Shown piece by piece: positions 55,800 through 63,833 of a stretch of DNA of 64,000 nt (within the stretch, counting starts at the first letter, position 1; every line of letters starts with the position of its first letter). Location: the NCBI RefSeq assembly GCF_016863195.1, contig NZ_BOOK01000004.1, positions 186,001 through 250,000 on the forward strand, given 5' to 3'. Both the position numbers and the translations under genes were made by a program. The notes under the pieces were generated by a model. That model was given only the letters and a program-made list of their open reading frames with translations. It was not told the origin of the DNA and did no database searches. Source of the DNA: Paraplanobispora takensis (GTDB lineage: Bacteria > Actinomycetota > Actinomycetes > Streptosporangiales > Streptosporangiaceae).

Positions 55800-56948
55800 T
55801 CACCCCTTCCTGAGGATCAGGGCGGAGGTGGCGGGCAGGATGTAGCCGGGCTGGGCGGTGGACAGCGCCACCTGCGCGCCGTCCACCTGCCGGTCGCCCG
55901 CCTCGCCCCGCAGCTGCGAGACGGCCTCGGCGACGTGGTTGATCCCGTGCACGTACCCCTCCGACAGGAACCCGCCGTGCGTGTTGACCGGGACGCCCGC
56001 GCCGGAGGCCGCGTACGGCCCGCCCTCCCCCTTGGCGCAGAAGCCGTAGTCCTCCAGCTGGACGATCACCGAGTAGGTGAAGCAGTCGTAGATCTCGGCC
56101 ACGTCGATCTCGGCCGGCCCGAGGCCCGCCTGCCGGTACAGGCGCGGGGCCATCTCCGCCGCCGCGGTCACCGTGACGTCGCCCCCGCCCCCGGACAGGA
56201 AGGAGTCGCCGCCGCCCCAGGCCGCCGCGGAGATCAGCACCGGCGGCCGGCGCAGGTCCCGCGCCCGCTCGGCGGAGGTCACGACCAGCGCGCAGGCGCC
56301 GTCGGTCTCCAGGCAGCAGTCGAGCAGCCGGAACGGCTCAGCGATCCAGCGGCTGGCGAGATAGTCGTCGAGCGTGATCGGGGTGCGCATCAGCGCCCGG
56401 GGGTTCTTCACGGCGCTGGCGCGCTGCCGTACGGCGAGCTGCCCGAAGTGCTCCTCTTTAGTTCCATATTTCGTCATATGGGCGCGGGCGAACATCGCGT
56501 ACTGCTGCGGCGGCGCGACGTAGCCGTACGGCGCCTGGTACTGCACCTCCGGACTGACGGGCAGCGCCCGGCCCGTCCCGCCCATCCGGAACTCCGACCG
56601 CGCGTTGATCGCCCGGTAGCAGACGACCGTCCGCGCCACCCCGGCCGCGACCGCGAGCGCGGCCTGCCCGATCACCGCGTGGGAGACGCTGCCGCCGCCG
56701 AACTGGTCGAGGTGCCAGGCCGGTTCGCGGATGCCGAGGGCGGGGCCGACCACCGACGGGGCGGCGGAGTCGCCGACCCGGTGGGTGGCCAGGCCGTCCA
56801 CGTCGTCGGCCGTCAGCCCGGCGTCGTCCAGGGCGGCCAGGATCGCCTCGCAGGCGAGGGTCAGCGTGCTGACCCCGGAGTCCTTGGAGAACCGGGTGTA
56901 GCCGACGCCCGCGACGGCCGTACGGTCCCGGAATCCCGCCACGCGCAC
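55800..56948 (-). CDS. Ltp2-like thiolase-fold protein (probable acyl-CoA aldolase)
   Basis: 382 residues, thiolase superfamily (AVAGVGYTRFSKDSG; IYDCFTYSVIVQLEDYGFCA; NTHGGFLSEGYVHGINHVAE). The nucleophilic cysteine of true thiolases is replaced: the expected position reads LDQFGGGSVSH. That is a hallmark of lipid-transfer-protein type aldolases such as Ltp2, which work with a DUF35 partner, here the next gene. Natural role could be retro-aldol cleavage of a CoA-linked side chain. GTG at 56948 follows a promoter with KstR2-like operator 3. Confidence 0.85.
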   Translation of the reverse strand: MRVAGFRDRTAVAGVGYTRFSKDSGVSTLTLACEAILAALDDAGLTADDVDGLATHRVGDSAAPSVVGPALGIREPAWHLDQFGGGSVSHAVIGQAALAVAAGVARTVVCYRAINARSEFRMGGTGRALPVSPEVQYQAPYGYVAPPQQYAMFARAHMTKYGTKEEHFGQLAVRQRASAVKNPRALMRTPITLDDYLASRWIAEPFRLLDCCLETDGACALVVTSAERARDLRRPPVLISAAAWGGGDSFLSGGGGDVTVTAAAEMAPRLYRQAGLGPAEIDVAEIYDCFTYSVIVQLEDYGFCAKGEGGPYAASGAGVPVNTHGGFLSEGYVHGINHVAEAVSQLRGEAGDRQVDGAQVALSTAQPGYILPATSALILRKG

Positions 56949-56957
56949 CCCCAGCCA

Positions 56958-57007
56958 TCAAGCAAGCGCTTGGCCAGAGGCTAGATCGGGCGGCTCGCGC
57001 GTGTCAA
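56958..57007 (-). promoter_or_regulatory. Sigma-70 type promoter with KstR2-like operator 3
   Basis: On the minus strand: TTGACA (57002-57007), 18-base spacer, TAGCCT (56978-56983), then the palindrome core AAGCAAGCGCTTGG (plus-strand 56960-56973) over the transcription start. It drives the Ltp2-like/DUF35 pair. Confidence 0.75.
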
Positions 57008-57038
57008 CGAAGCACTTTTTCCGGCCCTCCCCTACCAT

Positions 57039-57060
57039 CCAAGCAAGCGCTTGGTAATAT
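57039..57060 (+). promoter_or_regulatory. KstR2-like operator 4 at the flavin reductase promoter
   Basis: CCAAGCAAGCGCTTGG at 57039-57054 is a near-perfect palindrome (one central A/G asymmetry). TAATAT (57055-57060, preceded by TGG) directly abuts it and would be the -10. It is 66 bases from operator 3, so one regulator could control both divergent operons. Confidence 0.75.
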
Positions 57061-57136
57061 GATGGGGACGGCACGCTGCAAGACTGCCGTCACCATCCCC
57101 TCGGGGGCCGACCGGGCGCGAATGAGGAGGCGGAAC

Positions 57137-57760
57137 GTGACCATGAGCACCCACGCGGCGCGACTGCTGCACGGCCACCCCCGTGCCCACCAGAACGGGC
57201 ACGGGCCCACCGTCAACGGAGCCGCCATGCGCAACGGCCTCTCCCCAGGCCTGTCCGACGGATCCGGCGACCGCGGCTCCGCCGTGGACGGCAACCGGTT
57301 CCGATCCGTGCTCGGGCACTTCGCCACCGGCGTCGTGGCCATCACCGCGATCGACCCCGAGACGGGCGAGCCCTGCGGCCTGGCCGCCAACTCCTTCACC
57401 TCGGTCTCGCTCGACCCGCCCCTCGTGGCCTTCTGCGTGGCCCACACCAGCACGTCGTGGCCGCGCGTGCGCGCCGCCGCGACGCTCACGGTCAACGTCC
57501 TGGCCGAGCACCAGCAGCCGGTCTGCGCGGCCCTCGCCAGCAGGGGCGGCGACAAGTTCGCCGACCTCGACTGGGCCGCCTCCCCCTGCGGCAACCCGGT
57601 GATCGGCGGCACCCTGGCCTGGATCGACTGCTCCGTCGAGGCGGAGTACCCCGCCGGCGACCACGTCATCGTCGTGGCCCGGGTCCACCAGCTCGACATC
57701 CAGGGCGACCGGGGCCCGCTGGTGTTCTTCCGCGGCGGCTACGGCCGCTTCCGCGCATGA
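57137..57760 (+). CDS. Flavin reductase-like FMN-binding protein
   Basis: 207 residues. The fold starts at about residue 55: FRSVLGHFATGVVAITAIDP, then GLAANSFTSVSLDPPLVAFC, and ends GPLVFFRGGYGRF, the classic short-chain flavin reductase family (HpaC, HsaB). It supplies reduced FMN to two-component monooxygenases. GTG at 57137 is chosen since AGGAGG lies six bases upstream; the first 50 residues are a His/Gly-rich extension. Its stop overlaps the next start (ATGA). Confidence 0.88.
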   Translation: MTMSTHAARLLHGHPRAHQNGHGPTVNGAAMRNGLSPGLSDGSGDRGSAVDGNRFRSVLGHFATGVVAITAIDPETGEPCGLAANSFTSVSLDPPLVAFCVAHTSTSWPRVRAAATLTVNVLAEHQQPVCAALASRGGDKFADLDWAASPCGNPVIGGTLAWIDCSVEAEYPAGDHVIVVARVHQLDIQGDRGPLVFFRGGYGRFRA

Positions 57761-58923
57761 CCGCTCCCCGGATGACCGAGGACTTCCGCCGGGAGATCCG
57801 CTCCTGGCTGGAGGAGCACCTGAACGGGGAGTTCGCCCACGCCCGCGGGCTGGGCGGGCCCGGTCGCGAGCACGAGGGCCACGAGGTGCGCCTGGCCTGG
57901 GAGCGGCGGCTCGGCGAGGCCGGGTGGACCTGCCTGGGCTGGCCCAAGGAGCACGGCGGACGCGACGCCACCCTCGCCGAGCAGGTCGTCTTCCATGAGG
58001 AGTACGCCCGGGCGGCGGCCCCGGCCCGGGTCGGGCACATCGGCGAGGGCCTCATCGGGCCCACGATCATCGACCACGGCACCGAGGAGCAGAAACGGCG
58101 CTTCCTGCCGCCGATCCGGCTCGGCCGGGAGCTGTGGTGCCAGGGATACTCCGAGCCGGAGGCCGGATCCGACCTGGCCAACGTGCAGACCCGGGCGCGC
58201 CTGGAGGACGGCGAGTGGGTGATCACCGGTCAGAAGGTGTGGACCTCGCTGGCCCACGTCGCCGACCGGTGCTTCGTGCTGGCCCGCACCGAGCCCGGCT
58301 CGCAGCGGCACCGGGGGCTGTCCTACCTGCTGGTCCCGATGGACCAGCCGGGCGTCGAGGTCCGGCCCATCGTCCAGCTGACCGGCACGAGCGAGTTCAA
58401 CGAGGTCTTCTTCGACGGGGCCCGTACGGCCGCCGCCGACATCCTGGGCGCGCCCGGCGACGGCTGGCGGATCGCGATGGCCACCCTCGGCTACGAGCGC
58501 GGCGCCTCCACGCTGGGCCAGCAGATCGGCTTCCAGCGGGAGCTCGCCGAGGTCGTGGAGACCGCCGGGCGCACCGGCGCGGCCGGGGACCCGGTGCTGC
58601 GCGACCGGCTGATCCGGTCGTGGCTGGAGCTGCGGATCATGCGCCTGAACGCGCTGCGCACGATGACCTCCCTGTCGGCCGGGGAACCGGGTCCCGAGGT
58701 CTCGATCGCCAAGCTCTACTGGTCGGAGTGGCACCGGCGGCTGGGCGAGCTGGCGCAGGCCGTACAGGGCAGGGCGGGGCTGGTCGCCGACGGCCCGCCG
58801 TACGAGCTGAACGACCTGCAGAGGCTGTACCTGTTCAGCCGGGCCGACACCATCTACGCCGGGTCCAGCGAGATCCAGCGCAACATCATCGCCGAACGCA
58901 CCCTGGGCCTGCCCAAGGGGTAG
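57757..58923 (+). CDS. Acyl-CoA dehydrogenase
   Basis: 388 residues, full length. Segments: GWPKEHGGRDATLAEQVVFH, QGYSEPEAGSDLANVQTRAR, GQKVWTSLAHVADRCFVLAR and the end motif DTIYAGSSEIQRNIIAERTL. The usual C-terminal E in Y-E-G-T is Ala here; a catalytic base may instead be the Glu of LGYERGAS, as in isovaleryl/long-chain enzymes. It is co-translated with the flavin reductase. Under the same operator type as the short dehydrogenase at 36.2 kb, with which it might pair. Confidence 0.92.
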   Translation: MTAPRMTEDFRREIRSWLEEHLNGEFAHARGLGGPGREHEGHEVRLAWERRLGEAGWTCLGWPKEHGGRDATLAEQVVFHEEYARAAAPARVGHIGEGLIGPTIIDHGTEEQKRRFLPPIRLGRELWCQGYSEPEAGSDLANVQTRARLEDGEWVITGQKVWTSLAHVADRCFVLARTEPGSQRHRGLSYLLVPMDQPGVEVRPIVQLTGTSEFNEVFFDGARTAAADILGAPGDGWRIAMATLGYERGASTLGQQIGFQRELAEVVETAGRTGAAGDPVLRDRLIRSWLELRIMRLNALRTMTSLSAGEPGPEVSIAKLYWSEWHRRLGELAQAVQGRAGLVADGPPYELNDLQRLYLFSRADTIYAGSSEIQRNIIAERTLGLPKG

Positions 58924-58983
58924 CGAGCGCATCGTGATCCTCGCCGGCCGGATCCGGATGCGGGTGCCGGAGCACGTCCCCGG

Positions 58984-60027
58984 TCAGCGGGCCGGGGCCC
59001 GGGGACGGTTCCACCACAGGGACAGGGACAGGGCCGCGGTGATGAGGACGGCGCCGCCTGCGGCGAAGGCGGCGGCCGCGTCGACCCGCCGGTGGACGAC
59101 GGTGAAGCTGCCGGGCAGGGCGTTGAGAGCGCTTTGGAGCTGGTCGGCGTTCTCGGCCCGGTGGTAGGAGCCGCCGGTGGTCTGGGCTATCTGTTTGAGT
59201 GCGGGCTCGTCGATCATGCGGATGTTGCGGCCTCTGTCGAATCTGCCGCGGCCGCCCCAGCCGCCGAAACCGCGGCCGTCGAACTGGGAGTTGTCGCACA
59301 CCAGCGGGGCCGGGTTCGTGGTGCCGAAGCCGATGGTGAAGACGCGGACGCGGCGCAGGGCCGCCTCCCGGGCGGCGATCCGGGGGTCGACGCCCTGGGT
59401 GTTGGCGCCGTCGGTGAGCACGATGATCGCGGCGCCGGCGTCGCCTTCGCCGTCGCCGGGGGCCGCCCCGCTGGGAGCGACCGACGGGTCGACCTCCGCG
59501 ATCGCGTCGATCGAGGTGAGCATGGCCTGCCCGATCGCGGTGCCGCGGGCCACGGTGAGGCCCTCCAGCGCCTCGATCAGCGAGTCGGTGTCGTCGGTCG
59601 GCGGGACGAGCAGGCCCGCGGTGCCCGCGAAGGTGACCAGGCCGATGCGCGGCCCGCCCCGCTGTGACTCGATGAACTCGGCGGCGGCCTTCTTCGCGGC
59701 GGTGATGCGGTTGGGGTCGACGTCCGTGGAGCACATGGAGCCGGAGGTGTCGAGCGCGAGCAGGATCGTCGCCGACGTCCGCGGCACCGGCATCGACGCC
59801 TGCGGTCGCGCGGCCCCGACCGTGAGCAGCGCGAGCCCGGCGACGAACAGCGCCGCGGGGATCCTCCGCGTCCAGCGCGTACGGCCGGGCAGGGCGCTGC
59901 GGACCAGCGCGATCGAGGTGACGCGCACGGCGGCCTTGCGGCGGCGGCGCCGCGCCCACTCCCGGACGGCGAAGATCAGCGGAATGATCAGGGCCGACAA
60001 CAGCGCCCACGGCCATGAGAACGTCAT
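58984..60027 (-). CDS. VWA-domain membrane protein, BatA-like
   Basis: 347 residues. Two N-terminal membrane helices (LLSALIIPLIFAVREWA; IPAALFVAGLALLTVGAA), a von Willebrand factor A domain with the metal site DTSGSM (about 90-96) and VLTDGAN, a Gly/Arg-rich loop, and a final membrane helix. Last gene of the MoxR operon; its ATG directly follows the stop of the other VWA gene. These proteins are thought to act with MoxR ATPases in protein or complex maturation at the membrane. Confidence 0.9.
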   Translation of the reverse strand: MTFSWPWALLSALIIPLIFAVREWARRRRRKAAVRVTSIALVRSALPGRTRWTRRIPAALFVAGLALLTVGAARPQASMPVPRTSATILLALDTSGSMCSTDVDPNRITAAKKAAAEFIESQRGGPRIGLVTFAGTAGLLVPPTDDTDSLIEALEGLTVARGTAIGQAMLTSIDAIAEVDPSVAPSGAAPGDGEGDAGAAIIVLTDGANTQGVDPRIAAREAALRRVRVFTIGFGTTNPAPLVCDNSQFDGRGFGGWGGRGRFDRGRNIRMIDEPALKQIAQTTGGSYHRAENADQLQSALNALPGSFTVVHRRVDAAAAFAAGGAVLITAALSLSLWWNRPRAPAR

Positions 60028-60978
60028 TCAGATCACCCGTCCGGATCGGAGCACGGTGAACGCCGCTCCCGCGGTGAGCAGCGCGAGGGCGAGCCCGATC
60101 AGCCCGCCGGCGAGGGGCAGCGGCTCGTCGGAGACGGTGAGCCGCAGGTCGATCGTGTCGGCGATCCCGTCGAGCCGCGCGACGTCGGAGGCGGGGTGGT
60201 AGGCGCCGCCGGTGGTCTGCGCGATCAAGGTGAGGGTCTCCTCCTCCAGCGAGGTCTGCAGGCGGTAGCCGTCGACCGTGACCGTCGCCCCGGCCGTGGT
60301 GCCCACCCCCACGGTGTGGATGTGGACGCCCGCCCGCTGGGCCACGGCGGCGGCCTGTTCGACGTCCGCGCCCTGGTTCTGGCCGTCGGAGAACATCACG
60401 ATCGTCGCCGACGGCCAGTAGCCGATGTCGGGCGCGGTGCCGTCGCGGCCGACGGCCACCGGCTTGCCGGTGATCGCCGACAGCGAGCCCGTGATGGCCG
60501 TGGCCAGCGAGGTGCCGCCGGTGATCTTCAGCCGGTCGATGGCCGCGAGCGCCTTGGCGTGGTCGGCGTCGGGCCGCGCGGTGGTGAGCGCGCCCCGCTC
60601 GAACGCGACGACTCCGATGTCGACGCTGTCGGGCTGCGCCGCCACGAAGGCGCGGGCCGCCCGCTGCGCGGCCGCCAGCCGGGTGGGCGCGACGTCCTCG
60701 GCCCCCATGCTGTTGGAGACGTCGACGGCGAGGACGACGGTGCCCGCGGTCCGCGGGACCGGCACCATCGCCGCCGGTCCCGCCGTGGCGACCGCGAGCA
60801 CCCCGACGCCGGCGACCGTCAGGCCGGCTCCGAGGTATGTACGGCGGCCGCCCGCTACGGCGACGCCCGCCGCGGCCAGCGCGGCCGTCCGGCGGCGCGC
60901 CGAGACGACGACCCCCCAGGCCAGCGCCGCCGTGATGAGCAGCCCGACGACCAGCAGCAACGGAGAGGACAGGGTCAT
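60028..60978 (-). CDS. VWA-domain membrane protein
   Basis: 316 residues, same plan as its neighbour: N-terminal helices (LLLVVGLLITAALAWGVVVS and AGLTVAGVGVLAVATAG), VWA metal site DVSNSM with MFSDGQNQG, and a C-terminal helix. It is 40-50 per cent alike in layout to the 58984 gene and probably arose by duplication. Start overlaps the stop of a short open frame that bridges to the DUF58 gene. Confidence 0.9.
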   Translation of the reverse strand: MTLSSPLLLVVGLLITAALAWGVVVSARRRTAALAAAGVAVAGGRRTYLGAGLTVAGVGVLAVATAGPAAMVPVPRTAGTVVLAVDVSNSMGAEDVAPTRLAAAQRAARAFVAAQPDSVDIGVVAFERGALTTARPDADHAKALAAIDRLKITGGTSLATAITGSLSAITGKPVAVGRDGTAPDIGYWPSATIVMFSDGQNQGADVEQAAAVAQRAGVHIHTVGVGTTAGATVTVDGYRLQTSLEEETLTLIAQTTGGAYHPASDVARLDGIADTIDLRLTVSDEPLPLAGGLIGLALALLTAGAAFTVLRSGRVI

Positions 60979-61094
60979 GTGGCCTCCCCCGCCGGCCTCG
61001 CGCCCAGGACGCCGCGTCCGGTGACGGTCCCGGTCATGAGGCCTCCCCCCGGTCCCGTGACCAGGACGCCGCGTCCGGTGACGGTCCCGGTCAT
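60975..61094 (-). CDS. Possible 39-residue bridging micro-ORF, duplicated unit
   Basis: From ATG 61094 the frame reads MTGTVTGRGVLVTGPGGGL and then a second copy, MTGTVTGRGVLGARPAGEAT. Its start overlaps the DUF58 stop (ATGA) and its stop overlaps the VWA start in the same way. The DNA shows a 57-base tandem duplication (61004-61038 and 61061-61095 match). It may be the remnant of a lost gene kept to couple translation. Real expression is uncertain. Confidence 0.35.
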   Translation of the reverse strand: MTGTVTGRGVLVTGPGGGLMTGTVTGRGVLGARPAGEAT

Positions 61095-61987
61095 GGCGAC
61101 CGGTCCCGGGTGCGGGCGACGACCTCGACGAGCGCCTCGGCCAGGTCGCGGTCGGTGTCGATGCGGTGGACGGGCACCCCGGCCCGGCGCATGCCCGTCG
61201 TGAGCCGGGCGTCGCGGGCGTCGACGGCCTCGCGGAAACGGACCCGCAGCAGCGGGTCGGCGGAGTCGACGACGAGCTGCTCGCCGGTCTCGGCGTCCTC
61301 GACCACGATCAGCCCGGCTTCGGGCAGCACGTCGTCGGCGGTGTCCACGATCCGCAGGGCGACCACCTCGTGCCGCCGGACCAGGCGCTGGAGCGCGCGC
61401 TCCCAGTCGCCGTCGCCGATGAAGTCCGACAGCACGACGACGAGCGCGCGGCGGCGCGCGAGCCGTCCGGCCGCCTCGAGCATCTCCGCCAGGTCGGTGG
61501 TGGTGCCGCCGCGCGCCCCGGTGGCGCCTTCCGCGGTGCGTTCCAGCTCGGCGCCGATCCGCAGCGCGTGCCGCCGGCCGGTGCCGGGCGGCACGACGCG
61601 CAGCACCCCGGTGCCGAACAGCAGGGCGCCGACGCGGTTGCCGCCCCGGCCGAACAGCCGGGCGAGGACGAGCGCGAGCTCGGCGAGCACGTCGTGCTTG
61701 CCGCGCCCGGGACGGCCGGCCGCCATCGACGCCGACCGGTCGAGCACGAGCCACACCGTCAGCTCGCGGTCCTCGGTGAACACGCGCAGGTGCGGCTCGT
61801 CCAGCCGCGCGGTCACGTTCCAGTCGATGTGGCGGGCGTCGTCGCCCTCGCTGTACGCGCGCACCCCGGTGAAGTCGATCCCGGAGCCGCGGTGCGCGGT
61901 GCGGTGGTCGCCCTGGAGCCGGCCGTCGAGCCTGCGGACGACCTTCCACTCCAGGCGGAGCAGGAGTCTCTCTGGGGCGGTGGCCAT
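61091..61987 (-). CDS. DUF58 domain protein
   Basis: 298 residues. The DUF58 signature GSGIDFTGVRAYSEGDDARH then IDWNVTARLDEPHLRVF is near residue 35-70, followed by a degenerate VWA-like domain (LVLDRSASMAAGRPG; LVVVLSDFIGDGDWE). Cytoplasmic. It normally sits between MoxR and VWA genes, as here, and is thought to work with them. Three bases separate it from moxR. Confidence 0.93.
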   Translation of the reverse strand: MATAPERLLLRLEWKVVRRLDGRLQGDHRTAHRGSGIDFTGVRAYSEGDDARHIDWNVTARLDEPHLRVFTEDRELTVWLVLDRSASMAAGRPGRGKHDVLAELALVLARLFGRGGNRVGALLFGTGVLRVVPPGTGRRHALRIGAELERTAEGATGARGGTTTDLAEMLEAAGRLARRRALVVVLSDFIGDGDWERALQRLVRRHEVVALRIVDTADDVLPEAGLIVVEDAETGEQLVVDSADPLLRVRFREAVDARDARLTTGMRRAGVPVHRIDTDRDLAEALVEVVARTRDRSP

Positions 61988-61990
61988 GGC

Positions 61991-62980
61991 TCAGCGATTC
62001 TGCAGGACGACGTCGGGCGCGCGGACGGCCCCGAGCACCCCGGTGATGATCGTGTCGGCGTCGACGTCGTCGGCGAGGGCCTCGTAGGACAGCACGAGGC
62101 GGTGGCGCAGCACGTCGAGCGCGATCTCGGACAGGTCGTGCGGCAGGACGTAGTCGCGGCCGCGCAGGAACGCCAGCGCCCGGGCGCCCGTGACGAGCGC
62201 GATGGACGCCCGCGGGCTCGCCCCGTAGGTGACGTACCGTTCCAGCTCGCCGAGCCCGGCCGTCGCGGGGGAACGCGTCACGGCGACCAGCCGTACCGCG
62301 TAGTCGACGATCGCCGGATCGACGTACACCTGCCGGGCGCGGGCCCGCATCGCGATCAGGTCCTCGGTCGTCACCGTCGGCTGCGGCGGCTCCGGCGGGC
62401 GCAGCGCCCGCGCGACGATCGCCTGTTCCTCGGGCTGGGTCGGATAGTCGACGACCACCTTCATCATGAAACGGTCGACCTGCGCCTCGGGCAGCGGGTA
62501 GGTGCCCTCCGACTCGATCGGGTTCTCCGTCGCCATGACCAGGAACGGCTCGGGCACCCGGAACGTCTCACGGCCGATCGTCACCTGGTGCTCCTGCATC
62601 ACCTCCAGCAGGGCGCTCTGCACCTTGGCGGGGGCGCGGTTGATCTCGTCGGCCAGCAGCAGGTTCGCGAACACCGGGCCGAGCTCGGTCCGGAACTCCC
62701 CGGAGTGCTGGTGGTAGACCCGCGTGCCCACGAGGTCGGCGGGCACCAGGTCGGGGGTGAACTGGACGCGCTGGAAGCTCCCGGCGATCGCGGCGGCCAG
62801 CGACCTCACCGCGAGCGTCTTGGCCAGGCCCGGCACGCCCTCCACCAGCAGGTGGCCGTCGGCGATCAGCGCGACGGCCATGCGCTCCAGCAGGACGTCC
62901 TGCCCGACGATCGTGCGTTTGACCTCGAACAACACCTGTTCGAGCGGATGGGCCGGATCGAGGGGCTTGGTCGAGGTCAT
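61991..62980 (-). CDS. MoxR-family AAA+ ATPase
   Basis: 329 residues. Walker A is GVPGLAKT (48-55), Walker B LLLADEINRAPAKVQSALLE, sensor 1 FLVMATENPIESEGTYPLPE, and arginine-finger region FMMKVVVDYPTQ. MoxR ATPases act as chaperones that mature metal or membrane complexes with VWA partners. First gene of the operon moxR-DUF58-VWA-VWA. Confidence 0.95.
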   Translation of the reverse strand: MTSTKPLDPAHPLEQVLFEVKRTIVGQDVLLERMAVALIADGHLLVEGVPGLAKTLAVRSLAAAIAGSFQRVQFTPDLVPADLVGTRVYHQHSGEFRTELGPVFANLLLADEINRAPAKVQSALLEVMQEHQVTIGRETFRVPEPFLVMATENPIESEGTYPLPEAQVDRFMMKVVVDYPTQPEEQAIVARALRPPEPPQPTVTTEDLIAMRARARQVYVDPAIVDYAVRLVAVTRSPATAGLGELERYVTYGASPRASIALVTGARALAFLRGRDYVLPHDLSEIALDVLRHRLVLSYEALADDVDADTIITGVLGAVRAPDVVLQNR

Positions 62981-63017
62981 ATGGTGATCCTTCTCCTGAC
63001 GCTTCGGTCGGCTTCGG

Positions 63018-63833
63018 TCAGATCAGGGGCCCGTCCCCCGGCGGGCCGTCGCCTTCGCCGCCGCCCAGGGCCGCGCCGATCGGCACCGCGAACGCGATGC
63101 CGGCGAACGCCTCGTCCCCTCCCGGGTCGGCGATCGAGACGACGATCCCGACGACCAGGCCGCGGGCGTCCAGGAGGGGCCCGCCGGAGCTGCCCGGGTT
63201 GACGGAGGCGTCGAACTGGATGAGCCCGCTCAGGTCGCCGTCCTCGGCGGTCCGGCCGGCGGTCCGGTCGAGGCCCGACACGACGCCGGTGGAGACGCTG
63301 TAGGTCAGGCCCAGCGGATTGCCGATCGCCACGACGGGCGCGCCCACGGCCACGGCGCCGCCGAGCGTCGCCGGGACGACGATCTCCGGCAGCTGCGCGG
63401 GCTTGAGGGTCGCGACGTCGCGCCCGGGGTTCGACGACGCCACGACGGCCTTCGACTTGGTGCCGTCGGCGAAGGTCAGGGTGACCTCCTCGGCGCCTTT
63501 GACGACGTGGTGCGCCGTCAGGACCGTCCCGTCCTCGGCCGCGATCACCCCGGTCCCGAGCGAGCGCCCGGCCCGGACGACCACCACCGACGGCCCGACC
63601 CTCTCGTAGACGTCGGCCACCGTGAGCGTCGCGCCGGGCGTCGGCGTCGCGCTCGGCGCGGACCCGGCCACTTCGCCGCCCCCGCCGCCGCCCAGCCGGT
63701 ACGCCAGCACCGCCACGAGGACGAGCGCGACACCCCCGACGGCGAACCGCCGGGTTCTCCCGGCCACGGCCCCCTGAGCTGCCTGAGCCCCCTGAGCCTC
63801 AGCCGTACCGGCCTCCTGCGGTACGCGCTCCAT
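63018..63833 (-). CDS. Membrane-anchored trypsin-like serine protease (HtrA/PepD type, no PDZ)
   Basis: 271 residues. Membrane helix at about 32-50, then a Gly/Ser/Pro linker, then a trypsin-like domain with the triad His109 (LTAHHVV), Asp139 (GRDVATLK) and Ser216 (NPGSSGGPL). The protein stops after the protease domain, so the PDZ domain of HtrA is absent. ATG at 63833 is listed; a GTG at 63878 adds 15 residues. It lies 37 bases upstream of moxR on the same strand and may be co-transcribed. Confidence 0.88.
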   Translation of the reverse strand: MERVPQEAGTAEAQGAQAAQGAVAGRTRRFAVGGVALVLVAVLAYRLGGGGGGEVAGSAPSATPTPGATLTVADVYERVGPSVVVVRAGRSLGTGVIAAEDGTVLTAHHVVKGAEEVTLTFADGTKSKAVVASSNPGRDVATLKPAQLPEIVVPATLGGAVAVGAPVVAIGNPLGLTYSVSTGVVSGLDRTAGRTAEDGDLSGLIQFDASVNPGSSGGPLLDARGLVVGIVVSIADPGGDEAFAGIAFAVPIGAALGGGEGDGPPGDGPLI

